Origin: Candidatus Nitrosymbiomonas sp.
GTDB lineage: Bacteria > Sysuimicrobiota > Sysuimicrobiia > Sysuimicrobiales > Humicultoraceae
Length of the DNA: 16,035 nt
Direction: 5' to 3'
NCBI GenBank assembly: GCA_020724185.1
Contig: DYHL01000029.1
Coordinates: 1 to 16,035, forward strand
The translations under genes and the position numbers were made by a program. Position 1 is the stretch's first letter; the number at the start of each line of letters is the position of its first letter. The notes beneath the pieces were generated by a model. The model worked only from the letters and a program-made list of their open reading frames with translations, had not been told where the DNA came from and did no database searches. Positions 6,681 through 14,384 of the stretch are shown here, piece after piece.

Positions 6681-8261
6681 ATGGGGGGTGGGCGTACGCA
6701 CGCCAGGTGGCGCGGAGCGGCAGCCGGCGCGCTGGCCGGAGCTGCCCTCGTCTGGACCATGACCTCGGGCGCGCTTCCCGCCGGGCTCGTGCTCGCCGGC
6801 GCGATTTCCGAACGCGCCCGCGGCCTGCTGCCACTTGAAGTGCTTGGCCTGCTCATCGTCCGGCTGAAGTTCGCGGCCAAGCCGCTCGGATTCTGGGCCA
6901 GCATGGGCACGGTGGTGCTGATCTGCGCCGCGCTAGGGGCGCTGTGGGCCTCACGGCTACGACGGCCGCTGGCCAGCGGCCTCGCCGCGGCGATTGTCAC
7001 CGGCCTGGGCATGGCGATCATCGCGGCCCCCCCGGCGCTGGTGTACCTGGCGGCCAGCCTCGGCGCGCAGAGCATTGACCGGCCAGAAGCGGAGGCATTG
7101 AAGATGGTGGCCGCCTCTATCGCAGGACTCGCGGTGTTGGCAGCGGTGGCGTTTGCCGTGGCGCTGCACATCCTGCAGCGGCGCGGCCGTCCGGCGGCGC
7201 CCGCAGTTGCCGGGGGCGGCCCTGCCTCCGGCGGGGTCAATCGCCGGGAGTTCCTGGCGCGGTCGGTGTTGGTGCTGGGCGCCGTTGCGGGAGCGGGAGC
7301 GCTCGCCCAGTGGGTGAGCGCGACGGCCGCGCGCGCCGCGGCCGCGGCGACGGGGCTCTTTGAACGCATCAGAGGCCTACCGCCCGAGGTGACGCCCAAC
7401 GACAAATTCTATGTTGTGAGCAAGAACCCGGCCGGGCTCGATCCTCGGCTCGATGCGAAGAAGTGGACCTTGGAGATCTTCGGCCTGGTGGGGAAGCCGG
7501 TCAAGCTCACCTACGACGACATCAAGGCCATGCCGCCGCTCTCCCGCTATCACACCCTGGAGTGCATCAGCAACGAGGTCGGCGGCGACCTGATCGGCAA
7601 CGCGATGTGGAAGGGCGTGCGGTTCCGCGATCTGATCGAGCGGGCCGGCGGCCTCAATCCCAAGGCGGTGCGGTTCGCCCTGCGCTGCGCCGACGGCTAC
7701 AGCGAGGGCATCCCGGTCGGTGACGCCATGATGCCCGACGTCATGCTGGCTTACGAGATGAACGGGGTGCCGCTACCTCCCTCGCATGGGTTCCCGGTGC
7801 GGATGCTTACTCCCGGCATTTTCGGGATGAAGAACCCCAAGTGGCTGACCAAGATCGAAGCCGTCTCGACCAACTTCACCGGGTACTGGCAGGCGTCAGG
7901 ATGGAGTGACGAGGCGGTCGTGCAGACCATGTCCGCCTTACGGGTACCGGACCGCCGCGACGTGGCCCTGGGCGGCGTCGAGCTGGGTGGCGTCGCCTAC
8001 AGCGGCAACCGTGGCATCAAGGGCGTCGAGATCAGCACCGACAACGGCAAGACCTGGGGCAAGGCGGAGACCAAACCGCCGTTGGGACCCTACACCTGGG
8101 TGCTGTGGGCGGCGATCTGGAAGCCGACCGGGCCGGGCGAGTACACGCTCAAGGTACGTGCCCGCGATGGCGTAGGGGTGATACAGACGTCGCGGGAATC
8201 GGCGACGCTGCCCGACGGCGCCACCGGGTACCACGCGGTACGCGTTCGGGTGAAGCCATAG
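6681..8261 (+). CDS. Membrane-anchored molybdopterin oxidoreductase (sulfite oxidase/MsrP family)
   Basis: The 526-residue protein has three parts. Residues 12-165 are strongly hydrophobic with about four or five membrane segments. A twin-arginine-like stretch follows (NRREFLARS, R188-R189) with its own hydrophobic segment. Then comes a Mo-binding domain (about 240-405) and a C-terminal dimerisation-type beta domain (425-526). The molybdenum-ligating cysteine is in HTLECISNE (C295). The catalytic part is predicted to face outside the membrane and oxidise or reduce a small sulfur or oxygen compound; the substrate cannot be read from sequence. I chose ATG 6681 because it lies at the expected start of a leaderless transcript; the frame also allows TTG at 6630, which has no ribosome site and lies next to the terminator hairpin. 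The gene opens a run extending to the cupin gene. An MsrQ partner is absent. Confidence 0.88.
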   Translation: MGGGRTHARWRGAAAGALAGAALVWTMTSGALPAGLVLAGAISERARGLLPLEVLGLLIVRLKFAAKPLGFWASMGTVVLICAALGALWASRLRRPLASGLAAAIVTGLGMAIIAAPPALVYLAASLGAQSIDRPEAEALKMVAASIAGLAVLAAVAFAVALHILQRRGRPAAPAVAGGGPASGGVNRREFLARSVLVLGAVAGAGALAQWVSATAARAAAAATGLFERIRGLPPEVTPNDKFYVVSKNPAGLDPRLDAKKWTLEIFGLVGKPVKLTYDDIKAMPPLSRYHTLECISNEVGGDLIGNAMWKGVRFRDLIERAGGLNPKAVRFALRCADGYSEGIPVGDAMMPDVMLAYEMNGVPLPPSHGFPVRMLTPGIFGMKNPKWLTKIEAVSTNFTGYWQASGWSDEAVVQTMSALRVPDRRDVALGGVELGGVAYSGNRGIKGVEISTDNGKTWGKAETKPPLGPYTWVLWAAIWKPTGPGEYTLKVRARDGVGVIQTSRESATLPDGATGYHAVRVRVKP

Positions 8262-8282
8262 CCGAGGGGAGATCCAGAAGAC

Positions 8283-9683
8283 GTGAAGCCGAATCCTTAC
8301 GACCTTGTAGTTATCGGCGGCGGTCCGGCCGGGTACGTAGGCGCGATCCGGGCAGCACAACTGGGGCTGCGCGCCGCGGTCGTCGAGCGCCACAAGCTGG
8401 GCGGCGTCTGTCTCCACTACGGCTGCGTCCCCACCAAGGTGCTGCTGCACACCGCCGAGCTGGTTGAGAAGCTAAAGAAGGCCCAGGCCTTGGGCATCGA
8501 GACCGGGCCGGTGCGCGTGGACTACGCGCGCCTGCACCAGCGCAAGGCGACCGTGGTCGAAGGCCTGCACAAGGGCGTTCAGTTCCTGATGCGCAAGCAC
8601 AAGATTGAGGTCTTTGAGGGCACGGGCAGCCTGTTGGGCCGCACCCGCGTCGGCGTAGCATCCCCTGACGGCTCGGAGAATGAGCTGGAGGCCAAACATG
8701 TACTGCTGGCGACCGGGTCAGCGCCCAGGAGCATTCCCGGGGTAGTCCTGGACAACGAGCGCGTGCTCGACAGCACCGGCGCGCTGGCGCTCGCCGAGGT
8801 CCCCCGGACGATCGCGATCCTCGGCGGTGGCGCAATCGGCGTGGAGTTCGCCAGTCTGTTCTCCGCGCTGGGCAGCGAGGTTACCCTGATCGAGCTTCTC
8901 CCGACCCTGCTCCCGCTGGAGGATCCCGAGATAGGGCGGACCATGGAACGGCTGTTCACGCGGAGGGGCATGAAGGTCTACACCGGCGCCACGGCCAGTG
9001 GCGTTGCTCGCTCCGGTGGCGGGTTGGCCATCACGCTGAGCCGCGGCCAGGAGACAACGAGCGTGGAGGCCGACTACCTGCTCGTGGCGGTCGGCCGGGG
9101 CCCGCTCACGGACGGCCTGGGGCTGGAGGCGACAGGCGTCGAGACGCAGAAGGGCGCCGTGGTGGTGGACGCCCACCTGCGCACCTCCGTGCCCGAAGTG
9201 TTCGCGGTGGGTGACGTCATCGCCCGCCCGTTCCGGCTGGCGCACGTTGCCTCCGACGAGGCGATCCACGCGGTCGAGCTGATCGCCGGGGTCGAGAGCA
9301 GGTCCCTGGACTACCAGGCGGTTCCGCGGCCCACGTTCTCCATCCCACAGGTCGCCTCGATGGGGCTTTCCGAGCAGCAGGCGCAGGAGGCAGGACACGA
9401 GGTCAAGGTGGGGCGATTCGCCTTCCAGGCCAACAGCAAAGCGACGATCGAGGGTGAACGCGACGGGTTCGTCAAGGTGGTGACGGACCGCCGGACCGGC
9501 GAGATCGTGGGCATACACATGCTGGGCCCTGCGGTCACGGAACTGCTCGCGGAAGGGGTGCTCGCGAGGCACCTGGAGGGAACGGTGGTGGAGCTGGGCG
9601 GCGCGGTCCACGCGCACCCCACGCTTTCTGAGGCACTGAAGGAGGCGGCGCTGGACGCGCTGGGAAAGGCCGTACATGCCTGA
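8283..9683 (+). CDS. lpdA: Dihydrolipoyl dehydrogenase (E3)
   Basis: This 466-residue flavoprotein reoxidises dihydrolipoyl groups of 2-oxoacid dehydrogenase complexes or the glycine cleavage system, using NAD. The FAD-binding motif VIGGGPAGYVG is at 10-20 and the redox disulfide is in GGVCLHYGCVPTK (C43, C48). The NAD-binding ILGGGAIGVEFASLF segment starts near residue 178. The second FAD contact FAVGDV is near 309. The catalytic dyad is in HAHPTLSE (H445, E450) at the C-terminus. The linker between the redox cysteines is LHYG instead of the common LNVG or LNRG. It begins with GTG after GAGGGGAGAT, 21 bases after the Mo enzyme gene, and its end overlaps lipA by eight bases. No E1 or E2 gene is in the window, so which complex it serves is unknown. 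Confidence 0.93.
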   Translation: MKPNPYDLVVIGGGPAGYVGAIRAAQLGLRAAVVERHKLGGVCLHYGCVPTKVLLHTAELVEKLKKAQALGIETGPVRVDYARLHQRKATVVEGLHKGVQFLMRKHKIEVFEGTGSLLGRTRVGVASPDGSENELEAKHVLLATGSAPRSIPGVVLDNERVLDSTGALALAEVPRTIAILGGGAIGVEFASLFSALGSEVTLIELLPTLLPLEDPEIGRTMERLFTRRGMKVYTGATASGVARSGGGLAITLSRGQETTSVEADYLLVAVGRGPLTDGLGLEATGVETQKGAVVVDAHLRTSVPEVFAVGDVIARPFRLAHVASDEAIHAVELIAGVESRSLDYQAVPRPTFSIPQVASMGLSEQQAQEAGHEVKVGRFAFQANSKATIEGERDGFVKVVTDRRTGEIVGIHMLGPAVTELLAEGVLARHLEGTVVELGGAVHAHPTLSEALKEAALDALGKAVHA

Positions 9684-10590
9684 GCCGGACCACCATGACC
9701 GGGGTAGCCGGCGCCCCCCTTGGCTGAAGGTCCGCCTGCCAGGAGGCGAGAACTACGCCGACCTGACCCGGATCATGCGGGGCGGAGGGATCCACACCGT
9801 CTGCGAGGAGGCCCGCTGCCCCAACATAGGCGAGTGCTGGGACCGCCGGACCGCCACGTTCCTGATTCTGGGCGATACCTGCACCCGCCGCTGCGCGTAC
9901 TGCGCGGTTGCCCACGGGAGGCCCGGCGCGCCGGACGTTACCGAGCCCGCGCGGGTTGCCGACGCGGTCGCCGCCATGGGCCTGCGCCACGCGGTCGTGA
10001 CCTCGGTGAACCGAGACGACCTGAGTGACGGCGGCGCGGGCATCTACGCGGAGACGATCCGCGCCGTGCGCCGGAAGATCCCCGATTGTACCGTGGAGGT
10101 GCTTGTTCCCGACTTCAAGGGCGACCCCGAAGCGCTCCGCGCAGTATTGGAGGTCGGCCCGGAGATCCTGGGGCACAATCTGGAGGCCGTGCGCAGGGTG
10201 TTTGCGGGCGTGCGGCCCGGCGGCAACTACGACCGGTCCATCGAGTTGCTCCGACGGTGCAAGGAATGGGGCTACACCTCGCTCACCAAGAGCGGCATCA
10301 TCGTTGGCATGGGAGAGACCGAGGAAGAACTGCTTGAGGCTATGGACGATCTGCGCGCGGTGGACTGCGACGTGCTGACCCTGGGCCAGTACCTGCGGCC
10401 TGGCCCTGACTTCCTTCCGATTGACCGCTACTACACCCCTGACGAGTTTGCCGCCCTGCGCGAGGAGGGCCTGCGCCGCGGGTTCAGGTACGTGGAGGCC
10501 GGGCCTCTTGTGCGTTCTTCCTATAGAGCCGACGCGCAGGCGCAGGCGGCGCGCGCATACGGGTCTGCACGGACCGGAGCGCTGGCATGA
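9676..10590 (+). CDS. lipA: Lipoyl synthase (radical SAM)
   Basis: The 304-residue product inserts two sulfur atoms into octanoyl chains on carrier proteins, making lipoyl cofactor. The auxiliary 4Fe-4S cluster that is consumed as sulfur donor is held by C43, C48 and C54 (CEEARCPNIGEC). The radical SAM cluster is held by CTRRCAYC (C69, C73, C76). The serine ligand lies in the C-terminal VRSSYRA. Further conserved elements are SVNRDDLSDGG (about 109-119) and GHNLEAV. The start at ATG 9676 overlaps the lpd end by eight bases, and the stop overlaps the next start as ATGA. Pairing with lpd links lipoyl formation and lipoyl turnover. No octanoyltransferase (LipB or LipM) is in the window. Confidence 0.96.
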   Translation: MPEPDHHDRGSRRPPWLKVRLPGGENYADLTRIMRGGGIHTVCEEARCPNIGECWDRRTATFLILGDTCTRRCAYCAVAHGRPGAPDVTEPARVADAVAAMGLRHAVVTSVNRDDLSDGGAGIYAETIRAVRRKIPDCTVEVLVPDFKGDPEALRAVLEVGPEILGHNLEAVRRVFAGVRPGGNYDRSIELLRRCKEWGYTSLTKSGIIVGMGETEEELLEAMDDLRAVDCDVLTLGQYLRPGPDFLPIDRYYTPDEFAALREEGLRRGFRYVEAGPLVRSSYRADAQAQAARAYGSARTGALA

Positions 10591-11786
10591 GGGGCAAGTC
10601 GGTTCCTGCTGCAGCCCCGCTGCTGAACAAGGAGCAGCTCGCCCGCTACTCGCGGCAGATGATCCTCGGAGAGGTGGGGATCCCCGGCCAGCGCCGCCTG
10701 CTGGACGGCAAGGTTCTGGTGGTGGGCGCGGGCGGGCTGGGCTCGCCGGTGGCGCTCTACCTGGCCGCGGCCGGGGTTGGTACCATCGGGATCGTGGACG
10801 GCGATCGGGTGGACCTCTCCAACCTCCACCGTCAGCTTCTCCACCGCACGCGCGATCTTGGCTGCCCCAAGACCGAGTCCGCCGCGCAGACCATCGAGGA
10901 GATCAACCCCGGGATCACCGTGGTGACGTTCCCGACGGTGCTCTCCTCTGCCAACGCCCTCGAGATCCTCGGCAAGTTCGACGTCGTGGTCAACGGCAGC
11001 GACAATTTCCCCACGCGATACCTGGTCAACGATGCGTGTGTGTTGCTTCGCAGGCCGCTGGTGGACGCCAGCGTCCTGAGGTGGGAAGGCCAGGCGACGG
11101 TCTACCTGCCTGGGCGCGGTTGCTACCGCTGTCTGTTCCCCACCCCGCCCCCTCCGGGTGCGGTGCCCTCTTGTGCCGAAGCCGGCGTCATCGGTGCGGT
11201 GGCCGGACACATGGGCACGATCCAGGCCATCGAGACGGTGAAGCTGCTGCTCGGGGTGGGTGAGAGCCTGGCCAACCGCCTGCTGCTGGTGGACGCGCTC
11301 TCCGGGGAGACGCGCACAGTCCAATGGAGCCGGAACCCGGAATGCCCGATCTGCGGAGATCACCCGACGATCACCGCGCTGATTGAGTACGAAGAGTTCT
11401 GCGGCCTGCCCGGTCGGCCGAACGCGCCGGCCACAGGCGGTGCTCCTGATGCGGTCGCAGAGCCGGTCGCAGAGGTGGACCCGCACGAGGCCGCCCTGAT
11501 GCTCGAGCAGGGAGCCCAGTTGATAGACGTGCGCGAGCCCTGGGAGTGGGCTGCTTCCCACATACCCGGCGCCAGGCTCATCCCGGTGGCAGAGGTGTCC
11601 AGGCGGGCATCTGAGATTGACCCGAACCGGCCCGTGATCGTGCAGTGCGCGGTTGGGGGCCGCAGCGCCGGGGTGGTCGAGGTGCTCCGCAAGGCAGGGC
11701 ATAAACGGGTCCATAACCTGGCAGGCGGGATCATCGCTTGGACTAATCTCGGCCTGCCCACCGAGACCGGCCCAGGGCAAGGATAG
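10587..11786 (+). CDS. MoeZ-type E1-like adenylyltransferase/rhodanese fusion
   Basis: This 399-residue protein joins an E1-like (MoeB/ThiF) domain (about 12-265) to a rhodanese domain (about 295-392). It should adenylate the C-terminal glycine of a ubiquitin-like sulfur carrier (MoaD, ThiS or CysO type) and then thiolate it. The nucleotide loop is VVGAGGLGSP (45-54), with SDN at 138-140. Zinc cysteines are C179, C182, C253 and C256, and the conserved E1 cysteine region is PSCAEAGVIG (C196). The rhodanese active loop is QCAVGGRS (C354). It starts with ATGA, overlapping lipA by four bases. No sulfur carrier gene is nearby, so the pathway (molybdopterin, thiamine, tRNA thiolation or cysteine) is open; the upstream Mo enzyme makes a molybdopterin role attractive but this is inference. 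Confidence 0.9.
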   Translation: MRGKSVPAAAPLLNKEQLARYSRQMILGEVGIPGQRRLLDGKVLVVGAGGLGSPVALYLAAAGVGTIGIVDGDRVDLSNLHRQLLHRTRDLGCPKTESAAQTIEEINPGITVVTFPTVLSSANALEILGKFDVVVNGSDNFPTRYLVNDACVLLRRPLVDASVLRWEGQATVYLPGRGCYRCLFPTPPPPGAVPSCAEAGVIGAVAGHMGTIQAIETVKLLLGVGESLANRLLLVDALSGETRTVQWSRNPECPICGDHPTITALIEYEEFCGLPGRPNAPATGGAPDAVAEPVAEVDPHEAALMLEQGAQLIDVREPWEWAASHIPGARLIPVAEVSRRASEIDPNRPVIVQCAVGGRSAGVVEVLRKAGHKRVHNLAGGIIAWTNLGLPTETGPGQG

Positions 11787-11809
11787 CCCGGGCCGAGGGC
11801 GGTTGCACC

Positions 11810-12838
11810 GTGCGACAAGCGATCCTGCGCGCTCCGCGTGTGCTTGACCTGGCAGAAACGGCCGTGCCGTCGCCCGGCCCGGGCGAGGTGGTCGTGCGTA
11901 TTCGAGCGGCGCTGACCTGCGGCACCGATCTCAAGACCTACCGGCGCGGCCATCCCCGGGTTGCCTTCGGTCCCTTCGGCCACGAGGCGGCAGGGGACGT
12001 CGCGGCCATGGGTGATGACATCGAGGGGCTCTCGGAAGGGCAGCCGGTGGCGTTCGTGCACACAGCGGGGTGCGGGCGGTGCGAGCCGTGCCGGCGCGGG
12101 CGCGAGAACCTGTGCGCCACCCTCTTCGATGAGATCGCGCTTGGCGCCTACGGTGATTTTCTGCGTCTGCCGGCGCGCATCGTACGCCGGCACCTTTTCC
12201 CAAAGCCGCAGGGTCTGTCCTACATTGAGGCGGCGTTCCTCGAGCCGCTGGCCTGCGTCGTCCATGCCTGGGAGCGGCTGGGCCAGGCCGCTGGTGCGCG
12301 GGTGGCGGTGATTGGTCTGGGACCGATCGGCCTCCTGCACATCCATGAGGCGCGGCGCCGCGGGCACGAGGTGATCGCTGTTGGGCGCCGGAGGCCAGGG
12401 CTGGGGCTGGCAGAACGGGCAGGGGCCGGCCACACGCTGGATTCCTCCACGACCGAAGTTGGTCAGGCGCTGCGCGCCCTCACGGGCGGAGGACCTGACC
12501 TGGTCATCGAGTGCACCGGTTCTCCCGAGGTCTGGAATGCGGCGCCTGACTGGTCCGCGCCTGGAGGCCGCGTCCTCCTGTTCGGCGGGCTTCCGGGCGA
12601 CAGCCGGGCAGAGTTCGATGCCACTCGTCTCCACTACGGCGAGGTGGATCTCGTCAGCGCGTTCCACTACCGTACCGCGGACGTCCGGCAGGCGCTCCAT
12701 CTCCTGGCCACCGGCGCTGTGAAACCCTATGACATGATCACCGGGACCCGGCCCCTGGGCGCCATTGGCGAGGTCTTTCAGGACCTGGACCGCGGGATCG
12801 GGACCAAGTACGCCATTCTGCCCGAGGGCGTGGCGTGA
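11810..12838 (+). CDS. Zinc-dependent medium-chain dehydrogenase (first of pair)
   Basis: The 342-residue product belongs to the zinc-containing medium-chain dehydrogenase/reductase family, acting on an unknown alcohol or polyol with NAD(P). Catalytic zinc ligands are C37 in TCGTD, H58-E59 in FGHEAAG and E145 in LEPLACV. Structural zinc is held by C88, C91, C94 and C102. The nucleotide fold has GLGPIG at 169-174. T39 provides the usual proton relay residue. It begins with GTG 23 bases after the moeZ-like gene, with GAGGGCGG as ribosome site. Its stop shares GTGA with the next dehydrogenase gene, so the two are translationally coupled. The LKTYRRGHP stretch after the zinc cysteine is the best lead for subfamily assignment. 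Substrate cannot be named from sequence. Confidence 0.88.
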   Translation: MRQAILRAPRVLDLAETAVPSPGPGEVVVRIRAALTCGTDLKTYRRGHPRVAFGPFGHEAAGDVAAMGDDIEGLSEGQPVAFVHTAGCGRCEPCRRGRENLCATLFDEIALGAYGDFLRLPARIVRRHLFPKPQGLSYIEAAFLEPLACVVHAWERLGQAAGARVAVIGLGPIGLLHIHEARRRGHEVIAVGRRRPGLGLAERAGAGHTLDSSTTEVGQALRALTGGGPDLVIECTGSPEVWNAAPDWSAPGGRVLLFGGLPGDSRAEFDATRLHYGEVDLVSAFHYRTADVRQALHLLATGAVKPYDMITGTRPLGAIGEVFQDLDRGIGTKYAILPEGVA

Positions 12839-13875
12839 CGATGGCGCCTGTGGCGACCGCGCTCGCCGCGGTCTTTCACGGGCCCGGGGATCTGCGGTTG
12901 GAGGAGGTGGCGGTTCCACCGCCTGGCCCCGGCGAGTTGTTGATCCGCATCACCGCGTGCGGGCTCTGTACCGGCGAGATCATGGACTGGTACGTCGCCC
13001 GCAAGGCTCCGGTTCCCCTGGGCCACGAGCCGGTGGGCGTGGTGGTTGAAGCCGGACCTGGAACGGCGTTTCGCCCTGGCGAGCGGGTCTTCGTCCACCA
13101 CCACGCGCCCTGCATGTCTTGCCGAGCCTGCCGTCGCGGGGACCACGTGCACTGCCCGGCCTGGGCGCCACGGCGCCTGATACCCGGCGGCCTTGCGACC
13201 TTTGCTCTGGCCCAGGCCCCTGCGGTTGCCGCCGACACCCTTCGACTGCCGCTGGAACTGTCCGACGAAGCCGCCACCTTTGTTGAGCCGTTGGCCTGCG
13301 TGGTCAAGTCCATACGCCGGGCCAGGATCCGGGATGGCGATCGCATCCTCGTGATTGGGATGGGCGTGATGGGCCTTCTGCACCTGCTGGCCCTGCGCGC
13401 GATCGCCACGCCCTCTGTGCTGATCGGCGCCGACCTGCATCCGGCGCGCGCGGCGATCGCGGCCCGGTACGCTGACGTGGTGGCCGACACCTCACGCCAG
13501 CCCCTGGGCGAAGTTGTGCGCGAGGCAACCGGTGGCGAGGGCGCAGACGTAGCCATAGTCGGCCCGGGCACGGTGGAGGCGTTGGAGGCCGGCTGCAGCA
13601 ACCTGGCAGCCGGAGGGACCCTCGTGGTCTTCGCTCCCACGCCGCCCGAGGCACGATGGCCGCTGCCGGTTCACGACATCTACTTCAAGGAGATAACCAT
13701 TACGCCGGCCTATTCCGCGGGCCCGGAGGAGACGCGCGAGGCGCTGCGCCTGCTCGCCGCAGGATTGCAGGTTGAACCTCTTGTGACGCACCGCCTCCCG
13801 CTTTCGGAGGCGGGGAAAGGGTACCTCCTGCTGCGAGAGGCCGGAGCTGCCCTCAAGGTGGTGGTGCGGCCGTGA
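12835..13875 (+). CDS. Zinc-dependent medium-chain dehydrogenase (second of pair)
   Basis: This 346-residue protein is a second medium-chain dehydrogenase, only distantly similar to its neighbour. Predicted catalytic zinc ligands are C45, H64-E65 (LGHEPVG) and E151 (VEPLACV). Structural zinc cysteines are C93, C96, C99 and C107. The nucleotide fold has GMGVMG at 175-180. After the zinc cysteine it reads C-T-G-E, where the first dehydrogenase has C-G-T-D. The usual threonine or serine relay is therefore replaced by glycine, and T46 is the only nearby hydroxyl. The GTG at 12835 overlaps the first gene by four bases; ATG at 12841 is an alternative that shortens it by two residues. Its end overlaps the cupin gene as GTGA. 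The substrate is unknown. Confidence 0.87.
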   Translation: MTMAPVATALAAVFHGPGDLRLEEVAVPPPGPGELLIRITACGLCTGEIMDWYVARKAPVPLGHEPVGVVVEAGPGTAFRPGERVFVHHHAPCMSCRACRRGDHVHCPAWAPRRLIPGGLATFALAQAPAVAADTLRLPLELSDEAATFVEPLACVVKSIRRARIRDGDRILVIGMGVMGLLHLLALRAIATPSVLIGADLHPARAAIAARYADVVADTSRQPLGEVVREATGGEGADVAIVGPGTVEALEAGCSNLAAGGTLVVFAPTPPEARWPLPVHDIYFKEITITPAYSAGPEETREALRLLAAGLQVEPLVTHRLPLSEAGKGYLLLREAGAALKVVVRP

Positions 13876-14348
13876 AGCCCGTAGTCGCGCGTTTCGACCC
13901 TACGCGGTTTCGTTGGAAGGGGTTTCCCTCGATTCCCTACAAGGCCACCGCCCGTGGACCGCTGGCCTGGCGCGGGGTCGAGCGGTTCGTGCTGGTAGGC
14001 GGGCAGGACGAGCCCACGGCGTTCCAACTGCGGTACTTTGAGATCGCTCCTGGCGGATACTCGTCGCTGGAGCAACACCGTCACGCGCACGCGGTACTCG
14101 TGCTGCGCGGCCGGGGCCGGGTACGCATCGGCGGAACGGAGCACAGGGTCGGGACCATGGACTTCATACTCATACCTCCAGGGACACCCCATCAGTTCCG
14201 CGCCGGCAAAGAACCCTTTGGGTTCCTCTGTCCGGTAGACGCGTTGCGCGATCGGCCCAGGCCGGTGCGGACGCCTCTCCCGAAGGCAGCGGCTGCGAAG
14301 CGTATTCCACGACGCCTTGCACGACCGGCCAAGCGCCGCTATGATTGA
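13872..14348 (+). CDS. Small cupin-domain protein
   Basis: The 158-residue product has one cupin barrel (about residues 45-125) followed by a basic, lysine/arginine-rich tail. The first cupin motif is in EQHRHAHAVLVLRG, with H69, H71 and H73 as probable metal ligands, but the usual glutamate is not at its place. The second motif is IPPGTPHQF with H107. Such proteins can be metal-dependent isomerases, dioxygenases or sugar-binding regulators; nothing here decides between them. It starts with GTG overlapping the second dehydrogenase by four bases, so it is made together with the dehydrogenase pair and may act on the same substrate. The basic tail (from about 130) is outside the barrel and is unexplained. 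Confidence 0.82.
   Translation: MKPVVARFDPTRFRWKGFPSIPYKATARGPLAWRGVERFVLVGGQDEPTAFQLRYFEIAPGGYSSLEQHRHAHAVLVLRGRGRVRIGGTEHRVGTMDFILIPPGTPHQFRAGKEPFGFLCPVDALRDRPRPVRTPLPKAAAAKRIPRRLARPAKRRYD
14317..14345 (+). promoter_or_regulatory. Candidate promoter for the nfu-like gene
   Basis: TTGCAC (14317-14322) and TATGAT (14340-14345) are separated by 17 bases. The -10 box matches five of six consensus bases; the -35 box keeps only the TTG core. The site lies in the last codons of the cupin gene, and a start near 14352 would give a leader of about 33 bases before ATG 14385. Confidence 0.45.
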
Positions 14349-14374
14349 AGAGTACATTCGTCAACAATGCCGGC

Positions 14375-14379
14375 GGAGG
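14375..14379 (+). promoter_or_regulatory. Shine-Dalgarno of the nfu-like gene
   Basis: GGAGG lies five bases upstream of ATG 14385. This favours that start over the in-frame ATG at 14367, which has no ribosome site and would place this GGAGG inside the coding region. Confidence 0.65.
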
Positions 14380-14384
14380 CAGTC

